From Tubulanus polymorphus (Eukaryota > Nemertea > Palaeonemertea > Tubulaniformes > Tubulanidae): DNA of 64,000 nt. Below the pieces are notes generated by a model that searched no databases, was not told the DNA's origin, and saw only the letters and a list, made by a program, of their open reading frames with translations. Both the position numbers and the translations under genes were made by a program. Below, piece after piece: positions 1 through 18,500 of this stretch (positions are counted from its first letter, which is position 1; each line of letters starts with the position of its first letter). The stretch lies in contig NC_134025.1 of assembly GCF_964204645.1 (NCBI RefSeq), positions 8,065,001 through 8,129,000 of the forward strand, read 5' to 3'.

Positions 1-35
1 GATATCATCACACATTTCCATCTTTTCTTCCACAG

Positions 36-1720
<1,685 letters not shown>

Positions 1721-2033
1721 AAGGATCATCAGATGTGGCTACAATACCTCATACTAGTTATTCACATAGTTAAAGCTCCCAGTTAAAAGATGAATGTGAT
1801 TTCATTGGTACTATATAAATATTTTATTTTTTTTTGGATAATATAATACACATTCTACATACAGTAAACACAATTGATTTTGTCAAGTTGAATTTATGGA
1901 TTATTTCAATTTCAATTTGAGTATTCGTCGCAATGGCTGATAGTCATCTGCTTGCATCATTTTACGGCATTGAGCCTCGAAGTAGGATTTGTTCTACATA
2001 GAACAGTTTGCCTCTGATCTCACAATACAGCGG
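1721..2033. other. Convergent 3' spacer between DDX11 and COMMD10
   Basis: AT-rich sequence that must hold the 3' UTRs of two converging genes. No ORF, repeat or RNA gene is visible, and no clear AATAAA was found for DDX11. Confidence 0.6.
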
Positions 2034-5000
2034 TTAACTCAGATGATCAATTTCACTCTGAATTTGTTCCAACTGAAACAGAAATATTGTGATAATAATG
2101 CGATCTTTACAATGAGATGTTTGCAGTTAAATGTAGAAAATACTTGTACCTGTGTATAAAATGCGTAGAGTTCTGAATGAGTAAACTCCATACGTATATG
2201 TTCTTTGTCCTGAAATGTGCAAGAACATCTTCAATGATTATAATCCAAATCCACCAACTCCAGATGTATATTCAAGTTCATACCTGTTTTTCTTCATCTT
2301 TAATTAGCAATTCAAATAAAGCGACTGGCAGTTTCGTTTTTCCTCTGCTGGCTTGAGACATTTGAATGTGTGATCGCCATTTCACTCCATCTAACTATAA
2401 CACAAAATTATAAAACCTTAAAATTTTAAAACCAAGTTTACACTATAGTATGAATTTCATTTTGAGTACCATTAATTGATATAAAGTATATACACCTGTT
2501 TCTTAGAAATTGAACGTTGTCGTAGTTGATCAACAACATTTCTGGCACTGTTCATCCAAGCCTCAACTATGACATTCACCTTGAAATATTTACAATCATA
2601 AATCAATTTTCACTTCCAAAAATAAGTGTCAAAAGGCAAGTTGGAATCGGGGAAAAGTCAGGGATACTTCTTTAGAAAAGTCAGGGAATTATCGGGGAAT
2701 TTTATAAAAAGCTATAAGTCAGGGAAATTTGTTGATTGCTGGATCTCGTGCAAAATCAAACAGTTTTGCCAATAGTTACAAATTAAGAGGTGATGAAAGT
2801 GAAAATGTACCTTTGATTCATCCAATTCAATTTGTTGAAGCTGCTGAGTTAAAACTGCTGGCTTTGCCGTATGATAAGCAGCCTAAAAATACATCCACAC
2901 CAATCAAATTTAGAATGAAGAACTGAGATTGAAATGAGGACTACGTTTGATTGTGGCAATCCACCAGGTGTCACTAGTGTGCATTTAGACAACAACCCCT
3001 GGATTTGAACCACAAAGATCATTTTGAGTTTATCAAGTTTAGCGTACCGAGTTTTCGTACCGACATGCATCTAGTGGGTTTAGCAGTTTTCATAAGTCAG
3101 GCCTACCTGTTGAAGAAAGAATTCTAGTGTGGTCAGAACCAGTTCGAGTTCTTGACTTGTTAAACCCAAAGCAGACTCTAATTTCTCTTCCTCTTCTTCA
3201 CTGAAGGAACGTTCTTCCTAAAACAAAATCCAGGTACACATGATGCCATTCATTTATAACAGACAGATAATTAGTGATTTCAACATTTACCCTCTCATGT
3301 AATTTCTGCAATATCCTTGTGAGAAGCAATGGAAATTTCCCATCGTGTAAACCATTTATCAAAGAGACGGCTTTCTTAATGCTGTAAAAGTGATAAATCA
3401 TGATGATTAAAATTGAGCAATAGATCTGATATCTACGAGAACAAAGGGGCCTTGAGTCCAAGTGAAGATCAAGAACTACACCAGCATTCCCCTAGTCCAG
3501 TTAGCCATTTTTTCCAAAAACTAGGGGTCCAGGGACACCATGCCCACTTGGGAAGTGGTTTCAAATGCTCAACAATCTAACAATTTCAATATTCAAAGCC
3601 CCCTGGTGACCATTTACAAAAACCAATGACCTTAAAACTCACCACAATCATAGAACATGTCAGCAGCTACGATTTTGTAATTGATTGTGATAACAAAATA
3701 TGCCTCGTTACCAATTTAATATGGAAATACTAAGTCATTCTACTATTCAACGCCCCCTGGTGACCATATTCAAAACCAATGACCTCGAAACTCACCACAA
3801 TCATAGAACATGTCATGAGCTACAACTTTGCAATTGATCATGGTAACAAAATATGCCTAGGTACCAATATAATAAGGAAATACTAAGTTATTCTACTATT
3901 CAACGCCCCCTGGTGACCATATAGAAAAACTTATGTTCTTAAAACTCGCAACAATCATAGATGATGTCATGAGCTACAACTTTCCAATTGATTGTGGTTA
4001 CAAAATATTCATAGGTACGAATATAATAAAGAAATGCTAAGATATTGTATTATTCAACGCCCCCCATATACGAATTCCAATTACGGTACCTTGAAACTCA
4101 CCACAATCATAGAACACGTTATGAGCTACAACTTTCTAATTGATTGTGGTAGCGAAATATGCTTAGGTATCAATATAATGTGGAAAAACTTTTTCCCACT
4201 TACGAATGAGTACTGGTGACACCAAGATGGCCGCCAATTGCGTCATAATTGGCTGATGAAAAATACCTGTCTCAGGTATAAAATATCCCTTTCCAAAGAA
4301 CACCCATCACAAATTGTAATGAGAAATGGCAAACCAGTAGGAAGCTACAGGACTCAGAATTCGGGCCAAAATTAACATTTTTGGGCACTAAAAAGGTCAT
4401 AGGACGGCCATCTTGAGTCCGACCGACCCAATTTTTGTTATGTTGATGGGCCCTGGGGGGATTCACATATATCCGAAAGATCAAGGTAATTGATCAAAGC
4501 GTCTTCAAAATTTCCCTCAAAAAGTTCAAAAATGTGTAAAAAGTGCTGATTTTGGCGAACAACAATGGCTGCCAGTCGGCCATCTTGATTCTGACAGGGC
4601 CAGTTTTTGGGCTGAAGATGTGTCTAGGGTAGATACATGTGTAACCCAAATAGCAAGACGTTACCTTGAAGCATCTACAAAACTTCCCAAAATAACTGGA
4701 TTCCGTCTACGGACGGACGGACGGACAAACGGACGGACGGACGGACGGACGGACGAAAAGTGAACGCAATAGCCCGCTGGGACTAAAGTCCCAAGTGGGC
4801 TAAAAAAAGAAGGGGAACCCAAACAGAATGGCTGGTATTCATACAATCATCCCACTTCACCCATTGCTGGAAGTGGTCGTATCCACAGTGCTCTACAATC
4901 CTAGTGTGTACTGAAGCTAAGGTTCTTAGTGACCCCTACCCACCAGGCACCAGGCAGTGGTAGGGCCATCAACCGGAGATGTAGTTTGATTTGAAGGCAA

Positions 5001-5437
5001 TATTGGAGCCCTCTCGCTGGGTTCACAGGGGCTTGTAGTTTGGGGTGAACTGTAGCTTAGATCGTCCAGTATCCCAGGTTGAGGTACTATATATCTGGAA
5101 TACTGGAGGATCTGACTACGGTAGTTTACCCCCAAACTTAGCACGTCGTTGTTACGGTTCTCTAACTACGGTTGTTTGTAGAACAAAGGCTAGGAACTAG
5201 ACTACCCCCAACAAGGCCAAACTACGAGCCTCTATCATCTGTGTGACCGTGACTGTCTGACTGGGCGGTGGTATTCACTTAGACTGTCACTGTGTCGTGT
5301 GTGCCGGTCGCTAGGTTCTATCTTCATTGTTGTGATACGTTTGCTTCAAATCTCAAAGTTAAGACTGAAATTGTATGAAATAGATTGGATTGAATTATTG
5401 AAATGTATCACCTCGAGGTTGCAGTGAACAGTGACAT
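2034..5437 (-). CDS. COMMD10: COMM domain-containing protein 10, complete
   Basis: Subunit of the CCC/Commander endosomal recycling complex, where COMMD proteins pair through their C-terminal COMM domains. Minus-strand exons in transcript order: 5412-5437, 3291-3381, 3107-3217, 2811-2882, 2496-2579, 2284-2394, 2150-2209, 2034-2072. They join in frame to 197 residues (the human protein is about 202). The N-terminal block [27 protein letters not shown] and the acidic [11 protein letters not shown] are typical of COMMD10; the COMM domain covers roughly residues 129-197 and includes [11 protein letters not shown] and the terminal [14 protein letters not shown]. The first exon (MSLFTATS) is only 26 bases and is inferred from its ATG, donor site and phase; it lies about 2 kb upstream across a repeat-filled intron and is the least certain part. 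An ETS-like CTTCCGG lies just upstream on the minus strand. Confidence 0.92.
3598..4200. repeat. Four-copy tandem repeat, unit about 154 bp, in COMMD10 intron 1
   Basis: Units begin with GCCCC(C)TGGTGACC-like blocks at 3598, 3752, 3905 and 4059, a spacing of 153-154 bases. Each unit carries ACTCACCACAATCATAGAAC and an ATGAGCTACAACTTT-like segment. The fourth copy is more diverged. The open frames over this stretch are by-products of the repeat. Confidence 0.85.
4710..4755. repeat. (GGAC)n microsatellite
   Basis: About eleven GGAC units with one ACAAAC interruption. It belongs to a larger interspersed repeat that also contains the hairpin at 4771-4801 and several copies of a GGCCATCTTG motif between 4380 and 4600. 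Confidence 0.9.
4771..4801. repeat. Hairpin at the end of the interspersed repeat
   Basis: AGCCCGCTGGGACT pairs with AGTCCCAAGTGGGCT across a two-base loop, with one mismatch and one bulge. A related CCCGAGTGGGCTAAAAAG string occurs at about 9523-9540, showing that the module is dispersed. Confidence 0.7.
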
Positions 5438-5784
5438 TTTATTGATTGATATTTTTTGACAGCACCACTTTTGACAACCGGAAGTATTTACTACGATTGG
5501 TCGACGGCCTTGAGAATATCACTGAATTCAATTCAATTAATACTTTATTGAATAGGGCCTACATTGTTGAAATACTACAGCATATTTTAATATTATAAAG
5601 TGGACAGATTACAAAATAACAAGTGTAAAAGGAAAACACATCAATGTATTATGCTGCAGCCAAGGCCTAAAATGGGCTTATCTAGATAGGTCAATATTAC
5701 ACCTCTCTGTCCAAAGTTCAGCAGTTTAATACTTTTTACTGTGTACCATATTTGATGTATTCTTTACATTACATTCTTATTTCA

Positions 5785-6870
5785 TTTACCTAATCGGTGG
5801 CAGTGGTAAGCTTTTATAATCAGATGGGCTTTATCCAATTGTGAAACTAACCCACAAGTCAGGTTACTGACTATATTCCGGGCCTGTTTCTCTCTTATTC
5901 CTGTAGTATCTTGTATCTGAAAGGGCCAGTGTAATAGCCTAAATAGGCCATTATTAGATAGGCAATGTCTATTTTCAACTTGTTTGAATGGATGTTGGGT
6001 GCCCCTGCCATGCTCAGAGAGGATTAATATTTCAGAGATAGCCTAACTACTAATTACTACTTGTTTCAGGACCGTAACGAGTCTGGTTTGATTAGCCTGC
6101 CGGCATACCACCAATATTTATGGAAATAGGGTACCGACAACTGTCCAAATAGTTGAAATAGACATCAGAATCGGTAATGTCTATTTCAACTTAACTTGAG
6201 AGTATATCATCAAGTGGCCTACAGTCAGTTTTGGTGGTACATACCTGATAGAAGTCTTAATAGGACCAGAAAGGACTGGCAGTCGACCTAAAACATTGAT
6301 ATTTCATCCATTCTTCAATGTATTGAAGGATATCTTAAAAATCTGCACTGAAAGGGGTTCATGAGAGAAAAGAGACTCCATGATTTGAAAGTTTAACAAT
6401 ATGTTTCCATGCCTACCAACTGAAGTTTGGTATGTAGGCATGAAAACATAGTGTTAAACTTTCAAATCAAGGAGTCAATTTTCCCTTTTTAACCCCTTTC
6501 AATGAAGACTTTTTTGATATCTTTCAATACAGTTTAAAATGGATTAAAAAGCAATGTTTTAAGTCAGCTGCCAGTCCTTTCTGGTCATAATAAGACTTTA
6601 ATCAGGTATGTACCATCAAAACTGACTGAGCTAGGCCACTTGATATGCTCTCAAGTCAAGTTGAAATAGACATTAGCCTAAGTTCATGATGATTTGATAT
6701 TAAAAGCAATCCCTTTCTTTTTCTAGAAAATCTAAGCAGTCCACGTTACTCCCACCATAGTGAGTAACCTATCTGTGGTCTAGTTTCACGATCGGATATT
6801 TTCAAAAGCCCATCCGATTATTAAAGGCTTACCACCAACAATTAGGTAACTAACTACTCCCACTACAGCC
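5785..6870. mobile_element. Fold-back element with outer inverted repeats and an inner 0.5 kb palindrome
   Basis: The left end (about 5785-5880: TTACCTAATCGGTGG ... GATGGGCTTT ... GTGAAACTA) recurs inverted at about 6771-6855. Inside, 6171-6677 is a near-continuous palindrome centred near 6423; its outer ends are TGTCTATTTCAACTT and AAGTTGAAATAGACA. No ORF of note is present, so it looks non-autonomous. A partial copy of the same end lies at 48345-48455 in the CCDC175-like gene. It fills the spacer between the divergent COMMD10 and selenoprotein genes. Exact ends and target duplication were not resolved. Confidence 0.75.
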
Positions 6871-6937
6871 ATTTCAAACACCTTTCCCTTCTTTGACATC
6901 GGCTTGCTTCAAGTGGAACTTCCTACGAATTAGCTCA

Positions 6938-8750
6938 ATGATGAGTGTCTCTACTGCTATATTATATGATGCTTTTACAAATCTATGTGAGAAATTTGAA
7001 GAAGTTCTTTCCATTGCTCAAAACCATGCAAAGAGTAAGTAATTGTCAATTGACTTTTAAAACTTCTATGTTTGTTGCATGGTCGATTTAAGCTCTCGAT
7101 TTTGTTTCTTTATTACACTATTTCACTTGCAGCATCTGTTGAAGAATTTGGCTCTAAAAACTTCGTCAGCGTTTTACAATTGATCAATTTGTATGCCAAG
7201 TTCTTTAAGATGTAAGCACAACAAACCGTTACGTTTATTACTACCAGGGTACTGCTGTAATTTCTTAATTTCAAAGTTGCATTCATTTATTACTATTTCA
7301 GAATTGGTGTCACATCAAGGGATGAATTTGATGAACTGATCAAACAAAATTACAGGTAATTTAGAAATCTGAAAATGATTTGCTTTCTCAATTTTCTCCA
7401 GTTGGAAAATCTATAATTTTGATCTGATTTTCAGTTATGTTCAAATCAGAGATGCAGCTGATCATCTGTATGATGTTGAGGTTTGTTCACATAATTTTCA
7501 GATAAAGAATAGGCCTAACATCCAGTTTCTTTAAAGATGTCCTCAAAAATTCTTTTCTTGTGTACCAGTAGTCACTTGGTTTTCAGTGACCACTAAAAAA
7601 TAGCCTAGAATATAACCATTAAGCTAAAAAAATGTGTTTCTTTTACCTGATTGTGGATCAGTTGATGATAAACTGGGTATACTTCTAGGGAAGAATCAAT
7701 TTTGATAGAGTCTCCCATAGATGAAACCAGCCCAGTACTGGCTTCAAATATTTAAGTCTATCACTGAAATTATTTCTAGGCTGAATATGACGAGTTTCTA
7801 AACAGTTTAGATAAAGCTTTACTGCTCTCTTCAAGTCTGAGGAAGCTGAATATTGGAGATATTTTGCCTGAAAAGATCCCCATTACAGATGTGCAATCGA
7901 AAGAGGAGTTAGACTTGAAAGAAGTAATAAGTTCACAGAACTGTCTACTAGTGCTATTACGTCATTTTGCATGACTTCCATGACGTGACCACGTGGAACA
8001 ACTTCATTCTAATAAGGTGCACATTCTATTTTTCAGCCTATCGTTTAGGTATCATCTGTTTTGCATTATAGTAGTTTCATATTTGTATTCTGTTGTTTCA
8101 GGATGAAATTGAGGCCCGGGGTCACCAGGTTGTTATTCTATCATTTGGTGCTATAGAAGGGGCGGAAATGTGGTATAACGAAGTCAAATGTCAATTTAAA
8201 ATGTATACAAATCCTACACGTGAGGTAAAGTGGAATGAGAAAATAGAATTTCTTATCATCTTCTCTTTGTTTCATACGTTATCCATTTTGTCTGTCCAGA
8301 TTTACCAAGTTTTTGGATTACCGAGGACGTTCAAGGTATGGTATGAACATGAAGAAAAAGATTTGTGTACATTCTTTAATTTCATTTTATGCAAAAAGCA
8401 CAATGTTCATTTCTTGTTTCATATTCAGACCCTCAATTTGAAAAGTTTGATTTGGTATGCCGAGCAGGTAGCTGGTGATAGACAACTCCTTAAACCATAT
8501 GAAGGAATCAAAGATGATACTTTCCAGGTACCACATTTGAAAAATCATTTTTTTTCTATTTACATAATTGGCTAATCCCTCTTGATTCATCCGTTTGATG
8601 GCCTTTCTATTACAGCTTGGTGGTGATTTCATAGTAGATCATACTAGTAAGGTTACCTTTGTCTATCGTAGTAAGACACCACCAGATAGACCAATTATTG
8701 ATCAGATTTTGCAAGCTATGGGACCAAAGGTTTGTATTTTTTTTAGATAA
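6938..8750 (+). CDS. SELENOL: Selenoprotein L (peroxiredoxin-like, U-x-x-U redox motif)
   Basis: Thioredoxin-fold, peroxiredoxin-like-2 (AhpC/TSA_2) protein. SelL is a known family, reported in aquatic animals, with two selenocysteines able to form a diselenide. Exons: 6938-7034, 7133-7211, 7302-7355, 7435-7480, 7780-8016, 8102-8224, 8300-8335, 8429-8527, 8616-8750. The joined frame has only two internal stops, both TGA, at 7972-7974 and 7981-7983, giving RHFA-U-LP-U-RDHV (residues 157 and 160), exactly where the family has its redox pair. Residues 1 to about 115 are a helical N-terminal region; the redoxin fold follows, with VVILSFG, YQVFGLPRTFK, GGDFIVD and SKTPPDRP. About 301 residues. The C-terminus is ambiguous: exon 9 may read through to TAA at 8748-8750, or splice at 8729 to 8827 and end KKQ-stop. 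A normal gene finder would break this gene at the TGAs. The precise subfamily is my recognition, not a search result. Confidence 0.85.
7972..7983 (+). other. Two in-frame TGA selenocysteine codons (U-L-P-U)
   Basis: TGA CTT CCA TGA in exon 5 occupies the C-x-x-C position of the thioredoxin fold. The frame is open for 64 codons before and 11 codons after within the exon, and continues in phase across the next four junctions. Confidence 0.85.
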
Positions 8751-8863
8751 AAACGGAAGCCAACAATTACATTTCCATGCAAGGCCATCTTAGACTGACT
8801 TAAGGTAACTGATGCGTCTTTTTTAGAAACAATGAATACTAAATCAACAGGTTATTGGCGATT

Positions 8864-8932
8864 TTATTTTCTGAAGAGTGTATGAAAGCGCTAGGACAAA
8901 GCCTCATGACTTCTAGAGCTGGATGGAAATAA
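8864..8932 (+). promoter_or_regulatory. Candidate SECIS element in the selenoprotein 3' UTR
   Basis: The 5' quartet ATGA at 8882-8885 is followed after 12 bases by AAA (8898-8900) in the apical loop, the spacing expected for a SECIS; the 3' quartet is GGAT (8921-8924), fitting NGAN. The upper helix pairs 8887-8896 with 8911-8920 (one G.A mismatch, one wobble). A lower helix pairs 8864-8871 with 8925-8932 (TTATTTTC/GGAAATAA, one G.T). The internal loop is lopsided (10 bases on the 5' side, none on the 3' side), which lowers confidence. Confidence 0.6.
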
Positions 8933-9029
8933 TCTCACACGAAAGTATTTCCCATTAACCTTCTGATTTTGTCATTTGGTTGTGATATCAATGAAGATGA
9001 ATATATTTGTAAAAGCAACATCTTGTTTT

Positions 9030-9035
9030 AATAAA
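9030..9035 (+). terminator. AATAAA polyadenylation signal of the selenoprotein gene
   Basis: Canonical AATAAA about 280 bases after the stop codon and 100 bases after the SECIS candidate, so a SECIS-containing transcript end is plausible. Confidence 0.6.
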
Positions 9036-10113
9036 TTATAAATTTTGATACTCGATATCTGGATTAGTTTCTTATTTCATGGCTGAATAAAGGCTCATCT
9101 TGTTTCTTTCTACATATTAATTTTGGTTGATAATGAATAATCTAATTGTGTATAATCTGAATTGGAAAAACTATTGTTAGAACTCCATTAAATAATTGAG
9201 TTAAGATCTGACTGGGACAAGAACTAATTTTAACTCGAGAGATGACTTGCACTCACAAATCCTGATAGATTCTGATTGATCCTGGTAAATGGAACACACA
9301 ATTATGAAACCTGGTTCACTTGTAATGCTAAGAAGCAATTCAGTAAACTCCTCTCAACTAGAATACTTTCAAGTCAACAAATATTAAAACCATTGTAACA
9401 AAATGTAAATTAAATTCCATTTTCTAATTCAAATTATTGCCTTAGTTCAAAAATGACTGCTCCCAATTGATTCAGTCTGTTGTACTATATCCAACTTCAA
9501 AGCTTCAAGAACACAAACTTCACCCGAGTGGGCTAAAAAGCTAATTGACGAGTCAATGAGTAAAATAACCTCGACATTTATTCATACAATTGGTAACTAC
9601 ATTCCAGCTCTTGAAAGTTCACTTCTCGAAATATAAGCTAACGCAAAGTCATTCAGATAGTTATCATGGCGCTCAAATATAATTTATATGCATTCAAAGC
9701 AATAAATAGTTTTAACAACAATCATTAAGAATTCCAGGATACTAAGGATTACACACAACTGAATTGGGTTTTTTGAAAAAATACCATTAACATACATGTA
9801 CTTTCATTGTTCAATCGATCAAAATGCATTTAACATATATATTTGAATATTGCACTTAGTCTAAGAGTTACAGTACTTGAAACTTAAAAAGCCACACGAT
9901 ATACTTCATACCATAACAGGAATAAAAGAATACATGTACCTCTTAGAATTCATGACATTAAACTGAATATGGTCTTAAATATCTATGTACAATTTAATTC
10001 TATCCAATAAATATATGTTTTGATATCCAATAGTTTTAGGGCAACAGTATGCGAGTAAATTTTTCTGGCGATGAGACAATCACAGAAGATAGCACACATA
10101 TAAGGCAGATTCT
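9036..10113. other. AT-rich spacer and SEC23 3' UTR
   Basis: No convincing exon or RNA gene on either strand. The right-hand part is probably the SEC23 3' UTR. A short CCCGAGTGGGCTAAAAAG fragment of the repeat module near 4.8 kb lies at about 9523-9540. Confidence 0.5.
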
Positions 10114-15525
<5,412 letters not shown>

Positions 15526-18500
15526 TTGATTGGCCACCATTTGATCTTTGCTTTTCGAAAATACGAATCTGCTGCTTATAAAGCTCACAAATCCAAAGAA
15601 AACGTCATATTTCTTCAAAAATGTCTCCAAGAACAGGTTATTCCTAAATCTCTGAATTGGTTGAATAAATTCAAATCAGATCAACCATTTTCAAATGAAG
15701 CAGCATCTCATCTAAGACATTGCATTTTTGAAGCAAAAGAAACTACCAACTCCAATTTCTATAAAATGCGACAAGCAGAACGTTTTCTCAGACACCATAT
15801 ACCTGATGGTTTCCTTTGGCACTCTCTCCATTCGGGCATCAAGAATCTTTGCGCGGTACATCGTCTAAAGAAAAATTCGCATTTCTCTTCCATTCTGAAT
15901 AAATTAATCGACAACAGCCCTTGGACCAAATTTTGCGCTACTGATAATGTTGTCAATCTATCTTCGGCTAAATTAACCAAAACACAAATTCAAGTTCTCG
16001 GTTTAGGATTAAATTTTTCTCTCCCGCATAGAAAACAACACATTTTGGATTTCGTTGAACGTATGGAAAGATCTCCTCCGGCTAGTTTTCAATACAATTT
16101 TATATTCATGAATTTGGACACCATTTGGAATACCCTTCAAGGTCAATCTAATCAGTTCTTTCCTCGGAGATTTTCGATTGCTCTCCAGGAACTTAAATCC
16201 ATCAAAACCATCCGCATCTCCAAGGCTGATAAAGGCGGCAAAATTGTTATTCTAGATTTGATCAATTACAATTCTAAAATGATTGCTATTCTCGGTGATT
16301 CCAATTTCTACAAATCCATCAAAAACAACCCTTTGAAAAAGATGCAATCAGCTTTTAATTTAGGTTTAAAAAACATCTCTAAGAAATTTCCTGACCATTC
16401 GGACTTCATCTCCAAATTTAACTCTCGGCTTCCAAATCTTCCTTATGCTTATGGTCTTCCAAAAATTCATAAACCCAATTCACCGTTAAGACCGATCATT
16501 TCTAATATCAATTCTCCATCATATCGGCTCTCCAAATATCTGGCTAAAGTACTCTCCCCGGCTTTGGGTACTTTTTCTGATTCTCACATTCGTCACAATA
16601 TGGATCTTTTAGACAAACTCAAAAATCTCAGACCTAATGGACAAAAATTTATATCTTTCGACGCTGTTTCCTTGTTCACTAATATACCATTGGAACCAAC
16701 TCTCAATTTCTTAAGAAGAAAACTCCCGGACTCCAATCTTGATCTCCCTATTCCTGTAGAATGCTTACTTGAACTTTTGGAACTCTGTACTACCAATTTA
16801 TATTTCCAATTCCAAGACAAATTCTATGAACAAATTTTCGGTTTCGCTATGGGTAACCCATTATCCCCGATTTTGGCTAATCTTTTCCTTGAACACTTTG
16901 AATCCGAAATTCTCCCTAAGTACGCTGGCTCTAAACCTAACTTTTGGATTAGATATGTTGATGACATTCTGAGCTTAGTTTCTGATAATTTTGATCTTAC
17001 CTCTTTTATCGACTTCATCAACTCCCAATATCCATCTTTGAAATTCACTTTTGAATGGGAACAAAATGACAAAATTCCTTTTTTAGATGTTCTAATAAAG
17101 AAGTTTCCAGTTTCTAGGCGCCATTTTGTGGCGGTCCCTCGAGGTCCCCATTGTTGCGATGATTTGCGCTCATTTTTAAAACATAAGTTTAGATTGAATA
17201 TCATATAGTTCTGCAGCCCCTTGCTCGACGAAATCAATTTATACACCATTTTAAAGGAAATGAAATGCAGATATTTGCTGGCGATTCTTTGAAAGCAAAA
17301 ATTGAGAACAGTGACGATGTGAAACCAAGGACCGCATATCTTAACCGTGCGTAAAAGAAACCGCAATATCTATTAATTTTGAAATATCTAAGTATCTCTT
17401 GAAGCTTTATTTCCAATTTTCACAGAGGTTAAAGGGGGTAATTTGCAGTTTAAGCCTGCGTTAAAATCTTTTGAATATCTTTTCTGACGACTGATCTGTA
17501 CCCGCTTGAATTTGAGATTACGCGCAAAAGGGGTCTCCCACTGCGCATTGCAATTTCACTGAACATTGAGATTTGCGACAAGAAATCTTTAAATGCAATT
17601 TGATTTCTTCACATTTTCCATGGGGATATTTTGAGATGATAATCCATATCTTGTTTGTACCGTATTTTGGCGGGGGCAATTCGTTTAGCTGGTTTCGGGG
17701 TCCGGTTTGTCCCGCTATTGAAGTTTGAACGGCCCAGTTGAGGAATTGTCGTATACAGCCCATCCAGCCTAGCGCCGATTTTGTGTTCGGTGAAATCAAA
17801 CGTTTTAGAGTCGATGGTGAAATGTGCCAGTCAATTTAAACGCTTAGGACATATTTAACACATATCCCTCTCTGGTAATCCCTCATTCTGGGATCATACG
17901 ATGAATTTACTGAATCTCAACCTACTTGCTGGAAAACATCGACCAGAAAACCTTACTGATATAAAATTCCAATATAATATTTAAAGGGGTTCAGATCTGT
18001 CCCCCATTTGATATTCTGTTTTAAGGGGTCAACGTCCAGTTTGGCAACTTTCAGCTGCGCCACATATTCAAAAATATATAAAAACTTAGAATTTTTTTCT
18101 AGTGTCCAACCATGAGTGGTACATTCGGTTGAAACGCAAATTAGGTTCTCAACTAGGCCACATTTGCAACCAACACGGAAAGTCCCCACTCTTACAAGAA
18201 ATCCTTTAAATTTCCCAACGCTACAAAACTCGAATTCATCAAAACACTCAAAGTCCATTTTCAACCATACGAAAATAAAGGTAATATATAACCATCAGAA
18301 GCAATGTTAGTAATTACAAACCAGTATAAAATCTTATTTCTGCGATTTCTTTTCACAAATCTCAATGTTCAGTGAAATGGCGGCGCGCAGTGGGAGACCC
18401 CTTTTGCGCGTAATCTCAAACTCAAGCGGGTACAGATCAGTCGTCAGTAAAGATATTCAAAAAAATTAAACGCAGGCTTTAACTGCAAATAACCCTCTTT

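Noticed and set aside
2729-2926. Plus-strand 65-residue ORF
   Set aside because: It lies over COMMD10 exon 4 (2811-2882) on the opposite strand and has no domain character; it is the antisense shadow.
4661-4846. ORF rich in RPSVRPF repeats
   Set aside because: It is the translation of the GGAC microsatellite.
7972-7983. Reading the two TGAs as pseudogene stops
   Set aside because: All splice sites and flanking frames are intact, and the TGAs fall exactly on the redox motif.
16824-17366. Minus-strand 180-residue ORF
   Set aside because: It crosses the junction between the Penelope RT and the inserted inverted-repeat element, so it is a chance frame.
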